Below the pieces are notes generated by a model. It did no database searches, was not told the origin of the DNA, and saw nothing but the letters and a program-made list of their open reading frames with translations. Shown piece by piece: positions 27,101-38,760 of a DNA stretch of 64,000 nucleotides (position 1 is the first letter of the stretch; each line of letters opens with the position of its first letter). Source of the stretch: Tubulanus polymorphus (taxonomy: Eukaryota > Nemertea > Palaeonemertea > Tubulaniformes > Tubulanidae); NCBI RefSeq assembly GCF_964204645.1, contig NC_134025.1:11225001-11289000 (forward strand), read 5' to 3'. Both the position numbers and the translations under genes were made by a program.

Positions 27101-28304
27101 ATTCAACTGATCGAAATTAACGTGTCGGTCCTGCCATATTTATTTACCTATCTTTTTTGTAATAGAGAGTTCAATCATTTAAACTGGACGGTGGATTCTC
27201 AACCAATTCTGTTCTGGTGCTTTGTTTTTGTTATACTCAAAGTTCGCACTTATCTTGAAAGGCTTATTGTTTATCAAAGCGTTTCAATGATATGGGAAAG
27301 TGATAGATTCTCAAACAGTTTTCATTTCAGTGTAGAGTACAGTGTTCATTGCAAGGCCGTGATCGACGTATTTTGAATTCCTCTCCTTGTTAAAAATCTC
27401 CTCGGAATCTTTGACAGAAAACTCCATAACCAAAAAGCAATCAGCAAAAAATAAAATTATAACATATGGATTCATTTAATTTCTCTTAATATAATAACAA
27501 TTTATGAATATGACTCTATATACAATTACTTAATTTAGGGTGCCGACGAAAAAGTTCTTTTTTAAGAAAAAAAAATACCCTGAAATGCTCCTAGAATGAC
27601 TAATCGTTGAGTTATCCTATTACTAGTCCACAGTGATCATTCGCACCGCGACGACAACGGGTTCGTGGCTGCAAGACAGGTGGTATGGTGTTGATGGATG
27701 ATAGTTAATAGAAAATGTCGGAAAGTAAGGAAGAGCGGGTTGCAAAGACTGTCACCAATAAATCTACACAACGAGGACAATCTAAGTATTTACAAATTAT
27801 TGGGAAAGCCATATTGTACATTGTACATCACACATACGCACACCACGACAGCTCACGACACAAGTCCGTCATTTTTTCCTTGTTTCCTATATACTTCAGG
27901 TTGAGATCGCTACGCCCAACGGGTCGGTCAGGGCTGCATTCCGCCTACACAACTCACCGTTATTCGCATAACAGTAAATAAAAAGTAAACGATTCACGAT
28001 TTTGCTTACTAATAATGTCTATACGCACACACAAGTTCAGTTCGGATTTCGTCGCGCTGAGCACATGAATTTAGGCACCATGATATTCTGTGAAGCAGCG
28101 AGCCCAGGTCAGCATCGGTCACGAGTCCTCAACGATGAAGCCGACGCGCTCGGGGAGACCAGGAATGCCACTATACAGGAAATAGTCATCGGTTGAAACA
28201 ACGGGTTCTCTTTGAGAATAGTCATCATTTCTTCGACTTGATTGTCATTAAAAATTATTATTACGGGTTTTCTTGAACATTGACAGTTTTTCGATCGGGT
28301 TTAT
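24193..28304. other. 3' flank of Six3/6, mostly unrecognised
   Basis: Downstream flank of the Six3/6 stop codon. A minus-strand frame at 24698-25033 includes the string GGGGTGTCC in its DNA, a kind of end motif common in DNA transposons and their relics, but no transposase domain. At 26598-26623 a GCTGTT-GTAAACAGC hairpin is followed by CGAAACGTT. The 3' end of the Six3/6 transcript presumably lies in the right-hand part. Confidence 0.4.
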
Positions 28305-28500
28305 TCACGAATGCGGCGAATGCGTTGAATGTGAAGATAGCGATGACATCGGACTTATCGTCGATTCGGGCGACGGTCGGCCGTGTTTGTGGTGTTCCGG
28401 TATTTTAGTGGTGCCTTCTATATCTAAATCGTCGGCAGACATCGGCGAGGAAGGTGGAGAGGGAGACAGCTCGCGCCCTGTACCTTGTCCATGGTTCATT
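28305..28500 (-). CDS. Six3/6 homeobox protein, coding exon 2 (C-terminal tail)
   Basis: This exon completes the Six3/6 protein. The acceptor is TCTTGTAG ending at 28501. The first base of the exon (28500) joins the AG left by exon 1 to make Arg196, and 64 further residues follow before TGA at 28307-28305. The tail starts MNHGQGTGRELSPSPPSSPM and continues SADDLDIEG, a His/Lys patch (PEHHKHG), then a Ser/Thr/His-rich end (SSLSSHSTHSPHS). It has no folded domain; Six3/6 proteins typically have divergent Ser/Pro-rich tails after the homeodomain. Support for the join is the exact phase match, the matching intron position in vertebrate SIX3/SIX6 as I know it, and the Ser/Pro-rich content. An additional small exon within the intron cannot be excluded. 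AATAAA overlaps the stop codon (28305-28300) and is probably not the poly(A) signal in use, as it would leave almost no 3' UTR. Confidence 0.87.
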
Positions 28501-31500
28501 CTACAAGACACAAATGAAAACAAATTCCCATTAATGAAGAATGACATAAATTCGATAAAAACGATAGTCATATATTTTCATATAAATGTCGTATTAAACT
28601 CAATTAAAAGTTAATCAGAGAAAACCGGACTTTATTGACATATCCGGGTTCGTAGGATAAATTGTTTTAACTGTTTGCACATAAATCACTCATGCTTAGA
28701 CGCTCGATGTGCAAATAATCGAAATGAGCTGTCGCGTTGTATTGAAAAGAAATCGGCAGAGCCATGATTGGCAGCTATGCGGACGGAGAATGAGTTTGTT
28801 CGACATAAAACACGTCAATTAATTCGCCTTAATCCCTATAGCACATACACAATTTGTTGAAGAATGGCGTTGATTTCAGCCGGCTCGGTAGTTATTTTAA
28901 CAATGTCTATAGCGTCCCCGGGTGAGATACCGTGCACACCTGTTCGGATTAAGACAATCGCTGGGCGATGGGGAGCGAGTAAAGAGGATTAATACCGTGC
29001 TACATGAGACAAATTCCCGAAAACCGCGGCGAGATAGCAGCCGATGTATACGGCTTCCGAGCGCCGGATTTACTTCGCAAAAACGTTGTTCTGAGGTTTC
29101 TCGGGCGAACGTTAACTTTCTTCGATCATTGCTACTTCATCGAATTTCAATTGCTTTGGCAAATGATGAAACGTCTAGAAAAGCTATATCGATACAAAGT
29201 TCGAAAAGCTATATTCTCCCAACTATAAAGAATACAACGGAGTCTGCGCGCTCTAAGCTAAGAAGGACTAAAAAAAAAACGCCCGAGGTCCCCCCCAAAA
29301 AGAAATGCGACGCGACTCGTATAAATAGATTAAATGGCTGTTCAGTGCCATTTTACGCACAAAGCATATCAATTGTTAGCTGTAAGAGAGGTGAAATATA
29401 TAGCCGAAACCTACATGAATGGCAAGTGAAGACACTTTTGATGGTACATTATTCGCTTGTCTTTGTCTACGAGCACACACCAAACATTTTCGAATGCTTT
29501 TGACGATCGCGCGCACAACAGTTTTTTTCTTTTCTGAACAGCCCGTGGAAATTACAGGTGGAGTTGGTCGATTTTGTGTTTAACACTTCGACATTAAGAC
29601 GGATTAGTTGTGGAGTTGTGTCAGTCAAACGTGTTGAATAACTCGTCGAGTTGCTTTTAGTCAGTTTTAGTTTGTTTATATATATATATATGTATACGTT
29701 TTAATGAACGCAAATATATGCTTGAAAAGAAAATGTCGTTGCGCGCGCACAATGAGACTTTTGTGTGAAATGACGAAAATGAGTAAACAAAAAAAAGCTT
29801 TAAGATTCGAATATCCTTTGCTCGAATGTAATGATAATAATTGCACGATTATTCAACTAGCATATATTTGCGAGACGACCTAAACACAGAAGGAATATCA
29901 ACTAGGGGTTGGCCTGAAAGAAACCTGCCCAGTTAGAGACCGAACGGACGGTACACTAAAAATAGTTGGCCATTTGACCTGACTGATGTCCTGATAACTG
30001 ATAACTGTATTAAGAGCGAAAGGTGACCATAATCCCACAATAAGCTAGCAATCCGACCAAAATCCCATTTTCTCAACATCGACCCACCTGTAAAGATTTA
30101 TTTTGTCGCGAATAATGCCGATTTTCGGTCGAATGCCAGCCGAGAGGCCACAGAATGGCGAGGTAATTCACCGAGGACAATGAGCCGATTTTTCTCGATC
30201 GCAAAAGCGGAATTCATCTGCGTGTTTCGGAATAAGGTTTCGAATTCTTGCTATTATTAACGGCTGGGCGACAAGGGTACATAGCCCGGGGACGTTACAA
30301 GCGAATAACATAAGCGTTTCACATACCGGTAATTGACCCACAAAATCTGGTACATCATCGACTGGGTTATTAGTGGTGGATATTCTGAGTGCGAGATGAT
30401 CGTTCGATCAATCGCAAATTGATATTTCATAAACGAATGCACTGATTCCAAGTTTCAAAGCCACCGCATTTTGAAGTCAAGGGCCCAACAAAGATAATCC
30501 ATTCAACCTATTTACTAAGATGCTTTAGAGAAATCAATTACTTTTAAGGTTTATATGAAATATGGGTCAGACACAGAGACACCGCCATGTTGACAGTTGA
30601 CTGTGCAGCATTAAGTTTAACTATAGATCAGTGAGTAAAAGTGGATGTGAATCTAGCTATCCTTTCTCCCATGTCTTTTCGATTCTGACAATATCTTCTG
30701 CGAATCATGAGTGCTAACCATAAGAGTTGGGTTCTTTGAGTAATATGCTATTATTTAGCTAGCGACTAGCGATCACGCATTATCATTCTAATCAGCAGAA
30801 TGTCAAATGCGAGGGTTAAGATACTCGAACACGAGTCCGTAATTAAAGACGAAGCAATGCGAAAACAACGGCGCGCCAATGATCTTTTCAAATACCGGCT
30901 ATTTTTTTCACTTACGCGACGCTTGTTTAGGAAGCGGCCGTACTTCCCTCGCCGTGGCGCGATACACCGAACCGCCACCAAATACCGGGCGTCTATTGAA
31001 AATCACGAACCGATTTTCGAAACGATCGATTTTCATGCTAAAACGCCGTCCTCCCGTGGCCGGTGTGTGCATCGGGCGCCCGTTATCGTCGACTTTTATA
31101 TTGGATACTGCGGAGACAACTGCGAACACGCAACTGCTAGTCGGTGATATGGCAAGGAGCATTCACGACGGCTGTATTTTCGCCCGGAGGAAAACAGCAA
31201 ACAACGGTTGCTAAACGGAAATAATGGCTGGAAACAATTCGCAATAAAAATTGACATTTATACGAAAGTGCATCGGCGATAAATGACATATCGAACCTTC
31301 TATTCGCTTAAGTATACTCGATACAAACTTTTAATTGGACAGGGGTTAACCGGTTCATGTTGTGTCAATCTTGATGACTAATGATGAACTGAACTAACTA
31401 ATGTTTTACTATATAGGAACATTAATTTCAAACGTCCAATTCCTGTATTCCATTTCAACAAATTCGCACAAGAACAAGGGACCGACGTGGAATTGGTTAC

Positions 31501-34500
31501 AAGAAATCTGGTGCTATCCACATGCAAGATCACGGTATAATACTCCCCCCTCCCACTACACATGGGCCTACATCCCAAAAGATCCGATAAATATGTTTCT
31601 GTGTATTTACATTTCCACTTCGTATAGAAAAATCTAACATCATCATCAAAGTCATTGAATAAGCTCATTACAGACAGACGTCAGTGTTACGAAATAACCG
31701 TTTGCGCCGTAGCTATACGTTATAACTCTCGCAGCATCGGTCTGGACGTCGGAGAAATCATTAAACAAAGCGAGAGTGGAGATGATCTTTTTTCAATCTG
31801 GTGATTGCCTCCTGCCGATGGTTCGACGACGACGCTACTGTCGGCTGCGCGCATCGCGATACCGCCGAGTGGCGGTGAAATTAATTATTAATCGGTAGGC
31901 AACCAATGCCGAAATTGTATGCAAATACCGATCGATTTCCGTATAATTGTATCGTCGTAATAAGACGATCAGGGCGAATTTCAATCATCGGCTAGGAAAA
32001 CATTCGTAACGCGGACGCATCGATAAATTAATTTACTGGAAATTTGATGCGCGCAGATGAGAACCGAGTTGAGACGACGATGCTCATATTGCCATCGGAA
32101 AACATCGGAAAATACACGTATATTTATATATAATATAACATTGAGTTATCAGTTGACAAATGATTACTCCAAGATATAACACGAAATAGATCTAATTGTC
32201 TGCTGCTGAGTCTTATGGGCGCTTAACGTCAATCCTACATTCGTGGGCTCGAACCCTGTAGGTGGCATGTTTTCTAGTCGACTTTTCTGAATTCCAAGAG
32301 TGGAAAAGAACACTCTGAACGTGCTACCGATTCCCCGCGTGTCGCTCAGTGTGTTGAGCGATTAAAAATCGCGAATTGGTGTTTCAGATAACGCTGTGTG
32401 TACACAGATACAGCAGTATAACAAGAAATCGGATTTTTAACAACGTATTGTTATTTAAATTCTCTATATACATATCGGATTGCGACAGATTGCGCGGAAC
32501 AAATTTTAAGTCGCTATGAAACCGAAACGTAATACGTTTGGGCAAACAGGTTTTTTCGAAGCGAATACCAGAGTCAAATGTCGTCACTGATAAAACATCG
32601 CGATCGCTGCAATAAATCAATATATCGTGGATATAAGATAAGCGATGAAATATGGTCTAACTATAACGCATAGTCTACAATCCCTAAATTAGCCTACTAT
32701 AATACTGAATTCTTTTTGGCTTCAATGAATATTTACATTTACATCATAACGTTTAAGTTAGAAACAAAATTAAGCAAGGCATTTTAATTCATTTTGTGTA
32801 TCTATTTTGATGAAATATTACGAAAAGTTACCATCTATCCCGAACAAGCTTTTTCAGTTGTTAATTTGATACGAAAAAAATCATGCGAATATATCATTAT
32901 ATATTTTACTATCCTCTGATAATTTTTGAATCTTTCTTTTTTTTAGATAAATCGGCAGGGATTCGATAACTAATAGGAATGTGATTACAAGGTCATGTGG
33001 AAGCATCGCGCAGAGACGCCAAGACTTTCAACTGCTCTTCTCTCATAACCGCGCAATGAAATCTAATTGAACTGAAACACAGCCATAATTGTTTTCTCAT
33101 CAATCGCTTTGATCTTTCATACTTCAATTGAAAATTAATGAAATTAACAAACGTCTACGGAGACAGCGGAGCACGTTAATTTCGCTTTCGCCGCGAAGGG
33201 ACAAAGAATGCGAAGGTAGGAAAATTCGTAATTAGACATACTCGTCGTTAATTCCTCCGTCGGCTTCGGGAATTAAAAACCAGGAGCGGTACAAACCGGG
33301 TGCGATGTACATTTTCAGGTAGAAAGATCACAGGAAATATCTGATAAAACTGTTTAATCGAATTAGCACTTTGTTCGGTGGTGTTTGGTAATTCACCGGC
33401 GTATGATTTCAAGAGATAATTCACATTTCATAAGTCGCCGTTGGAATCTTATCTCCCACCCTATAATAATACTGCGATCATAGAAAAAAACTCTTTCGAA
33501 AATTTCGATCGACTGAAATGTTTCTCTTAAGATTCAGGTGAATTTCCATGCAAATCCGTTTAATTATGTGTCTATAAAACTGAGTGTTATATCATGTTAT
33601 AATTTCAATGTAAATAAAGATTATTATCATCATTACTATTATAATCTAGCTGATGCAATGTAAATTTAATGCGTCATTAATGAGTATTTATATCTGAACA
33701 TAGGAGTGATCGATGTTTAATCAATTCGAGTGTGAATCATTTTAGTGAAGAACCTGCTGTTATATGTTAATGTTTTAAAAAGAAAATCTTATTGTAATGT
33801 ATTATTCATGATATCATTTTTAGTTCAAAACCGTACTCTTATCATGTGTCCTAGTTCAAACCAGCGATAGTCCTTTCGAAGATATAATCTATTCAAAACA
33901 GCCCCTTCTATCGCGATACGTTTTCGCCACGGAGACATATCTCATCATCTTGAAAAACTTCTGGTAAAAAGGCAGGAAACTTTTATAGCTATAACATTCT
34001 CCACAGAATTTATATAAAGACGGCTTCTTCCTTTGTGCTAGATCAGAAGGGCGTTTTTAATTAGTAAACGCGTATTCGTAGCTTAGATAACTCTAGGCAT
34101 AACTACGGTATTGATATAGCTCTTGTCTCTCCGACTAGGGATGTTACTCGCCAGACGACAATAACGACTAAAGAGATACCGTCCCCTTCTTTTGAGCTAA
34201 GACAACATTTTCTTTTTCAAGCCGAAGTTTACACGTCGCAACGATTGTTCCGACAAGTGGTGCTTCATCGGCAGCGTTCTGTACACCGACCGTACGAACC
34301 TGCCTCTATCATTACCGAATGTAATTACATCCCAATTACTGCGACCCTTCTAACACTGTTTACGGCGGATACATTACACTATAGTTTCGGTGGGTGCTTT
34401 TGTCGTATATCTACTCTCTAGGGGTTATACGATTTCACCACAAAGCGTATATATTTATCGCCGTCTCCCCGTATACGCGATATCTTTGTGCGTATTCACA

Positions 34501-37500
34501 CGGGACCAAAATAAGCAAACGATACGGCTTCAATGCGCGACCGATGCCATGAAAATGAAATCGGTATCATAGATTTGTCGATTTGTCCCGAGTGATATAT
34601 AGATTCGTAATAGCGCATATTTCAATTCAATTCAGACTTTATTGCCCAACGCAACGAGAATGTACCGGCCGATAACAATAGGTGCTGTATATAGTTGTAC
34701 ATATCGTAGTCAAGTCTCGCCATTTCGAGAATTATGATGAAATCATAATTCGCTTAACAACGCATACGAGCTGACGAAGTCAAGTCTACATACAAATCGA
34801 TACAACTACTGTACAAATCAACTGTGTGGTTAATTAAGGTAATTAAGGCAACTTGTCTCGTCCGATCTACGTTGCTATATTGCATAGCGTTTACTCTCGC
34901 TACCGGCTGTGGCCAAATAACAACCTAAAAGTTAAAGCTATGAACTCGGGACATCGGGTTACCGTGTCATTATTTCCATATCAGATCCAGGAAGATTAGT
35001 AGAAGACATCAAAATACATACATAATGATTAGGCTATGAGGATAATGTAATTGCAATGTACTAGGGCTTTCGCAGGCATTTGGAATAAGATATAAGAAGG
35101 AACTTAGGAGATGAGATCATTTAGCTTATTTGACAACTACAAACACTGATTTCGGAAGACTGGGTGGTTCGAAAAAGTCACGAAGTAGACGCCGTAGGAA
35201 TTATCGAGAGCTCCGGCGAGAAGGAATATGTTGTCTTTTTCACCGAGAAATTCAACGCATTGGCATCGGTATCCGAACTATCCCGGTATTGGATACTATG
35301 TCGACCAACGTGTGCGTTCATTTAATCTAGCATGTGGTGTAGAAAAGTCTGAATATTCAGAGTTGTACGGAAGCTTATTTCAGACACGCGCAAAAAACCG
35401 TCTAGGTCACGACTTATTAGTGATCGTTGAAATTGTATTAAGTAATTAAGCTCAGCGTCTTATTTTGCACTGGATTTGTATCGTTCGTGCGAACGTATAC
35501 GAAATATTTACGATCGTTTAGTACAGGTCGATGAAATTAGTGATCGAATATTCGCTTTTTAATCGCCTTCGTCGATATATCGCGAATAGCACTGTGGATA
35601 TTTCCGAACATATATATACACTCAATCGTTAAAAATTGGAATTTCTATTTGAATGGACCTAAAATTCCAAAATCCTCACTAGTTTTAGCCAGAACACCGA
35701 GGACCAAGATTATAGCTTTATGAAACAGCTTATATCATATACCGATGATCATTGATGACCAAAAACCTCCATATTTTCGGTGAAACATTCAAGTGATCAC
35801 ACTTGATCCCACGTGAACAAAGTGTTCTGGGCTGTATTAACACGTAAAAAAACGCTCCGCCAATTTCACTGAATTAGTCATCAGCGGATTATTCGATTAC
35901 TGTATTGTGAATATTTCATCGAATAAGAGACTTAAATTGGTCATGGACGATAATGTTATCCATCGCTGCAGTCTTCACAAAAATATCATCACCTACGTAT
36001 GCAAAAGATTGGCGATCTAAAGAAGAAAGAAACCAAACGCGTAACCGGCGTAAATGCATATATCTTTGTTTTCGATCAGCCGGAAAAAGCATATCACCAA
36101 AGTCATATATTTGCGGAGCAGATGTTTCGCAACATATTCTTCTTCAGATATCGTTCACGATACAAATCTGATAATTACGGCCGTTAGTTCATTAAGTGCA
36201 CCAGAAACAGATATACAGAGTTTACGTACGAACTTCCGCTCGCTTCCTCGCCAAACATACCGGCGTATGCATATATGTTATGATATAGTTTTTGCCCCGA
36301 AATTATCCCCGCATGGAGCCCCGGCGACCTTTCCTTTTTCGAGCTCTTAAAACGACAACTTCGCCAAGTGCTAACTAAACACCGCGGTCAGAGAAACGCA
36401 TACGAAGTATACGTTAGAATAACTTTTTACCGTTCACGAATTCAGAGCCGGTCGACTCGTATCATACTTCGCCAGTGTTTTGACTGCATCAATACGCGAT
36501 GCGAGAATCGTTTTTCATTATTTACGTTTTCAAGCCTATATACACGCGCATCCCGCTGCGAATTGAACTTGAGGTTTTTTAATGGATACGAAATTACCTG
36601 AATCCGATTGCTATCTATTTTTCGCAAGGTATATCGTTTCAATTTTTCATAAGGCACGATTATAGCCGTTTTCGATTGCCAACTTCCCATCCCAAATTTC
36701 CTCTAGAAGATTTGCCCCCCCCCCAAAAAAAAGAAGAATTCATGAACATAGCGAAATGTCCCAAACCATGTCATGATCAACACTTATATTTCAGTAAAAA
36801 ACGCAATGCAAAATTAAACCGTTATTCAGTTCTTTTTTTTTCAAATCAAATTTGATCGAGCCAGTCAATCATACTGACGGGCGAAATTGATTTTGAAAAA
36901 TTGCCGATCTTTTTTTTGTCGACCGACGTGTGATTATTAAGCATATTTTTAATTCGTTCGCGACAATATTATTAGTAGTAACAATAGCACGTCGTATATC
37001 AAACATCATACCAATATTGATGCATATTGAAACCATTTCCGACGCAATAATATCTTGATTTTGATCATTATTCTCCGTTCACCGGCGCTCTGTTTGCCTA
37101 TATGAATTTCAATTGATGCAACAGCTAAGTCAATACATTACGGCGGAATAAATTTTTCTCTTGTGTTTCCGTTTTGCAAACCGAGCCCAGACTAACTATA
37201 TGAAATGTTTTGTACAAGGGCATCAGATGGCAGAACAATGATGCTGCATTGTAACAGTTCCTCAAAGCGACTGTGGAAACTGTAGGTGGTCACCAGTGGT
37301 GGAAAACCGAGTATTGGCTTCTATAAATGAAATGAATTCATTCGTCATCTCGGATGATGTTGTGTTTTTTTTTCGTATAACAGATATGAATAACCTGCAC
37401 GATTTTCAATCCCATATGCCGTGTTATTATCTATCGTGTATATCAATGAAATACGCATTACCATCGGGGTAGCATAAATTTGGAAATTAAATACGGGACG

Positions 37501-37901
37501 CTGAGATTTTTTACGTGAATATTTAAACAAAATGAATTTCGCTGAATCGTCAATTATTGCGAGCATCGATTTTGGCGGATCGTTTGTCAGATTACGCTCG
37601 CTCACTGTGACGAACAAGTAATCTCCGAAGATCGTTTAGGACTGTCTACGTATTTCAAAGTTTATACGTGGATTGTAAAATTGATTCGTTTTCGAGTCCG
37701 TGGTTTGTATCACGAGCATTTATTTTGAAATTGAGGTTTTTTTTGCCGATGGCGCCAGTAAAGGCTTTAATCGACGATTTTAACGTTTGAAGGTGAATAT
37801 AACATTCCAACTTTTTCCAACTATCAACTTTTCTCCCTTTAGGACTCGAATGAAGTCCGAAATATAGAGTTAATGATTGTTAACTAAAACAAGAAATTTA
37901 C
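28501..37901 (-). other. Six3/6 intron, about 9.4 kb, phase 2
   Basis: GT-AG intron with donor CAG|GTAAAT at 37901-37896 and acceptor TTGTAG at 28501. It holds one TTGAA-tailed element end at 34621-34643, the 16-base motif at 32158-32173 shared with the 8.7 kb hairpin, and a C-run and A-run near 36717-36733. Plus-strand stretches 28922-29503 and 30800-31147 are open for 193 and 115 codons, but the first has no ATG near its start and neither shows a domain. The remainder is unique DNA in which regulatory elements of Six3/6 would be expected but cannot be identified without comparison to other genomes. Confidence 0.8.
34621..34643 (-). repeat. LINE-like TTGAA tail within the intron
   Basis: TTCAATTCAATTCA at 34621-34634 followed by plus-strand TTTATT at 34638-34643; on the minus strand this is AATAAAGTCTGAATTGAATT. 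It has the same layout and orientation as the other TTGAA-tailed ends. The element body extends to higher coordinates without a clear boundary. Confidence 0.6.
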
Positions 37902-38488
37902 CTGTTTTTCGCGGCGGCTGCCCGATCTCTTTGTCGCCTATTTTTGAACCAGTTTCCAACTTGTGTCGGTGTGAGTCCCGTCGCCTGGGCTAACTCTCGC
38001 TTCTTCGTCGGATTCGGATACGGGTCCTGCAAGTACCATTCGCGTAATAAACTCCTTGTTCGCTCCTTGAAACAATGCGTTTTCTGTTCACCGTCCCAGA
38101 TGGTTCTGGGTAACGGGTACTTCTTTCTCACTCGATACTTGTCCACAGGTCCCAGAGGTCGGCCGCGTAGTTTCTCGGCTTCTTGGTAGTGCGCTTCCAG
38201 CCACATAGCCTGCAATTTCGCGTGCGATTCCTTCGTGAATCTGTGATTTTCCAGTAGGTGATAAAGGTCCTTAAAGTTCCCCGTGTGAAAAGCAACGAGT
38301 GCCCGAGCCCTGAGCACAGATTCGTGCTTATTAAGCGCTTCACACGCCGTCGGATTGACAGGCAGCGACCACAAAAACCGTCCTAAACGTTCAATATCTC
38401 CGCTTTCTTCCAAAGTTTCACAAACCTGGGCCACTTGGGCCGGCGTGAAATTTAAAGTTGGGAGATGGAAAACTGGTAAAGTCATCAT
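37902..38488 (-). CDS. Six3/6 homeobox transcription factor, coding exon 1
   Basis: Encodes residues 1-196 of a Six3/6-class DNA-binding protein, a nuclear regulator of anterior head, forebrain and eye development in bilaterians. The SIX domain spans about residues 9-127 (LPTLNFTP near the start, then [20 protein letters not shown] and [17 protein letters not shown]). The homeodomain spans about 128-190, with [15 protein letters not shown] at its N-terminal end and recognition helix [13 protein letters not shown]. The [12 protein letters not shown] string separates Six3/6 from Six1/2 and Six4/5, which have EETSYCF- or EETVYCF-like sequences. In this family the SIX domain binds Groucho/TLE corepressors. 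The start is ATG at 38488 with G at -3; an in-frame TAG lies at 38563-38561 with no ATG in between, and a second ATG follows directly. The N-terminus is short, as in SIX6 and unlike vertebrate SIX3, which has a long Gly-rich extension. The exon ends AACAG|GTAAAT. All core residues are intact. Confidence 0.97.
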
Positions 38489-38559
38489 TGCTCCCCGATC
38501 CTTCTTGGTGAAGTGATATCTTGCTCTCGCTTTCAAATGCTTGTTATTGCACCAGTGAA

Positions 38560-38760
38560 CCTAGTTCAACACTATTAAAGCTAAATACTGGGGCGGGGTA
38601 CCGCGACATCTGAGGTGTCACTTGTTATCCGCTACTGTCGATCATCCAGACAATAATCGACCTAATCACCGTGTCATTACGCGCGCAAAGCGCGCATTCA
38701 TTGGCTCGCCACCGCGCTATTCAAGGCGTTGCTATACCTACGCTGCCAATCATTTACGAG
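38560..38760 (-). promoter_or_regulatory. Candidate proximal promoter of Six3/6
   Basis: Reading toward the gene on the minus strand, one meets a CCAAT box (plus ATTGG at 38700-38704), the GC palindrome GCGCGCAAAGCGCGC (38681-38695), and a GC box (plus GGGGCGGGG at 38590-38598), about 100 bases before the ATG. No TATA box is visible at a suitable distance. The order is typical of TATA-less developmental promoters, but the transcription start is not known. Confidence 0.4.

Noticed and set aside
28922-29503. 193-codon plus-strand open frame in the Six3/6 intron
   Set aside because: It opens at GTG with no ATG until near its end, shows no domain, and has no splice framework; it is probably a chance frame.
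30800-31147. 115-codon plus-strand frame with ATG in the Six3/6 intron
   Set aside because: Two other frames over the same stretch, one on each strand, are also open, which points to local base composition rather than coding selection; no domain seen.
32215-32280. GGGCTCGAACCCTG as a possible tRNA T-arm
   Set aside because: No acceptor stem, D-arm or anticodon arm could be folded around it on either strand.
38489-38536. N-terminal extension of Six3/6 upstream of the ATG at 38488
   Set aside because: The 16 extra codons begin at TTG and there is no in-frame ATG before the upstream TAG at 38563-38561, so the ATG at 38488 is the better start.
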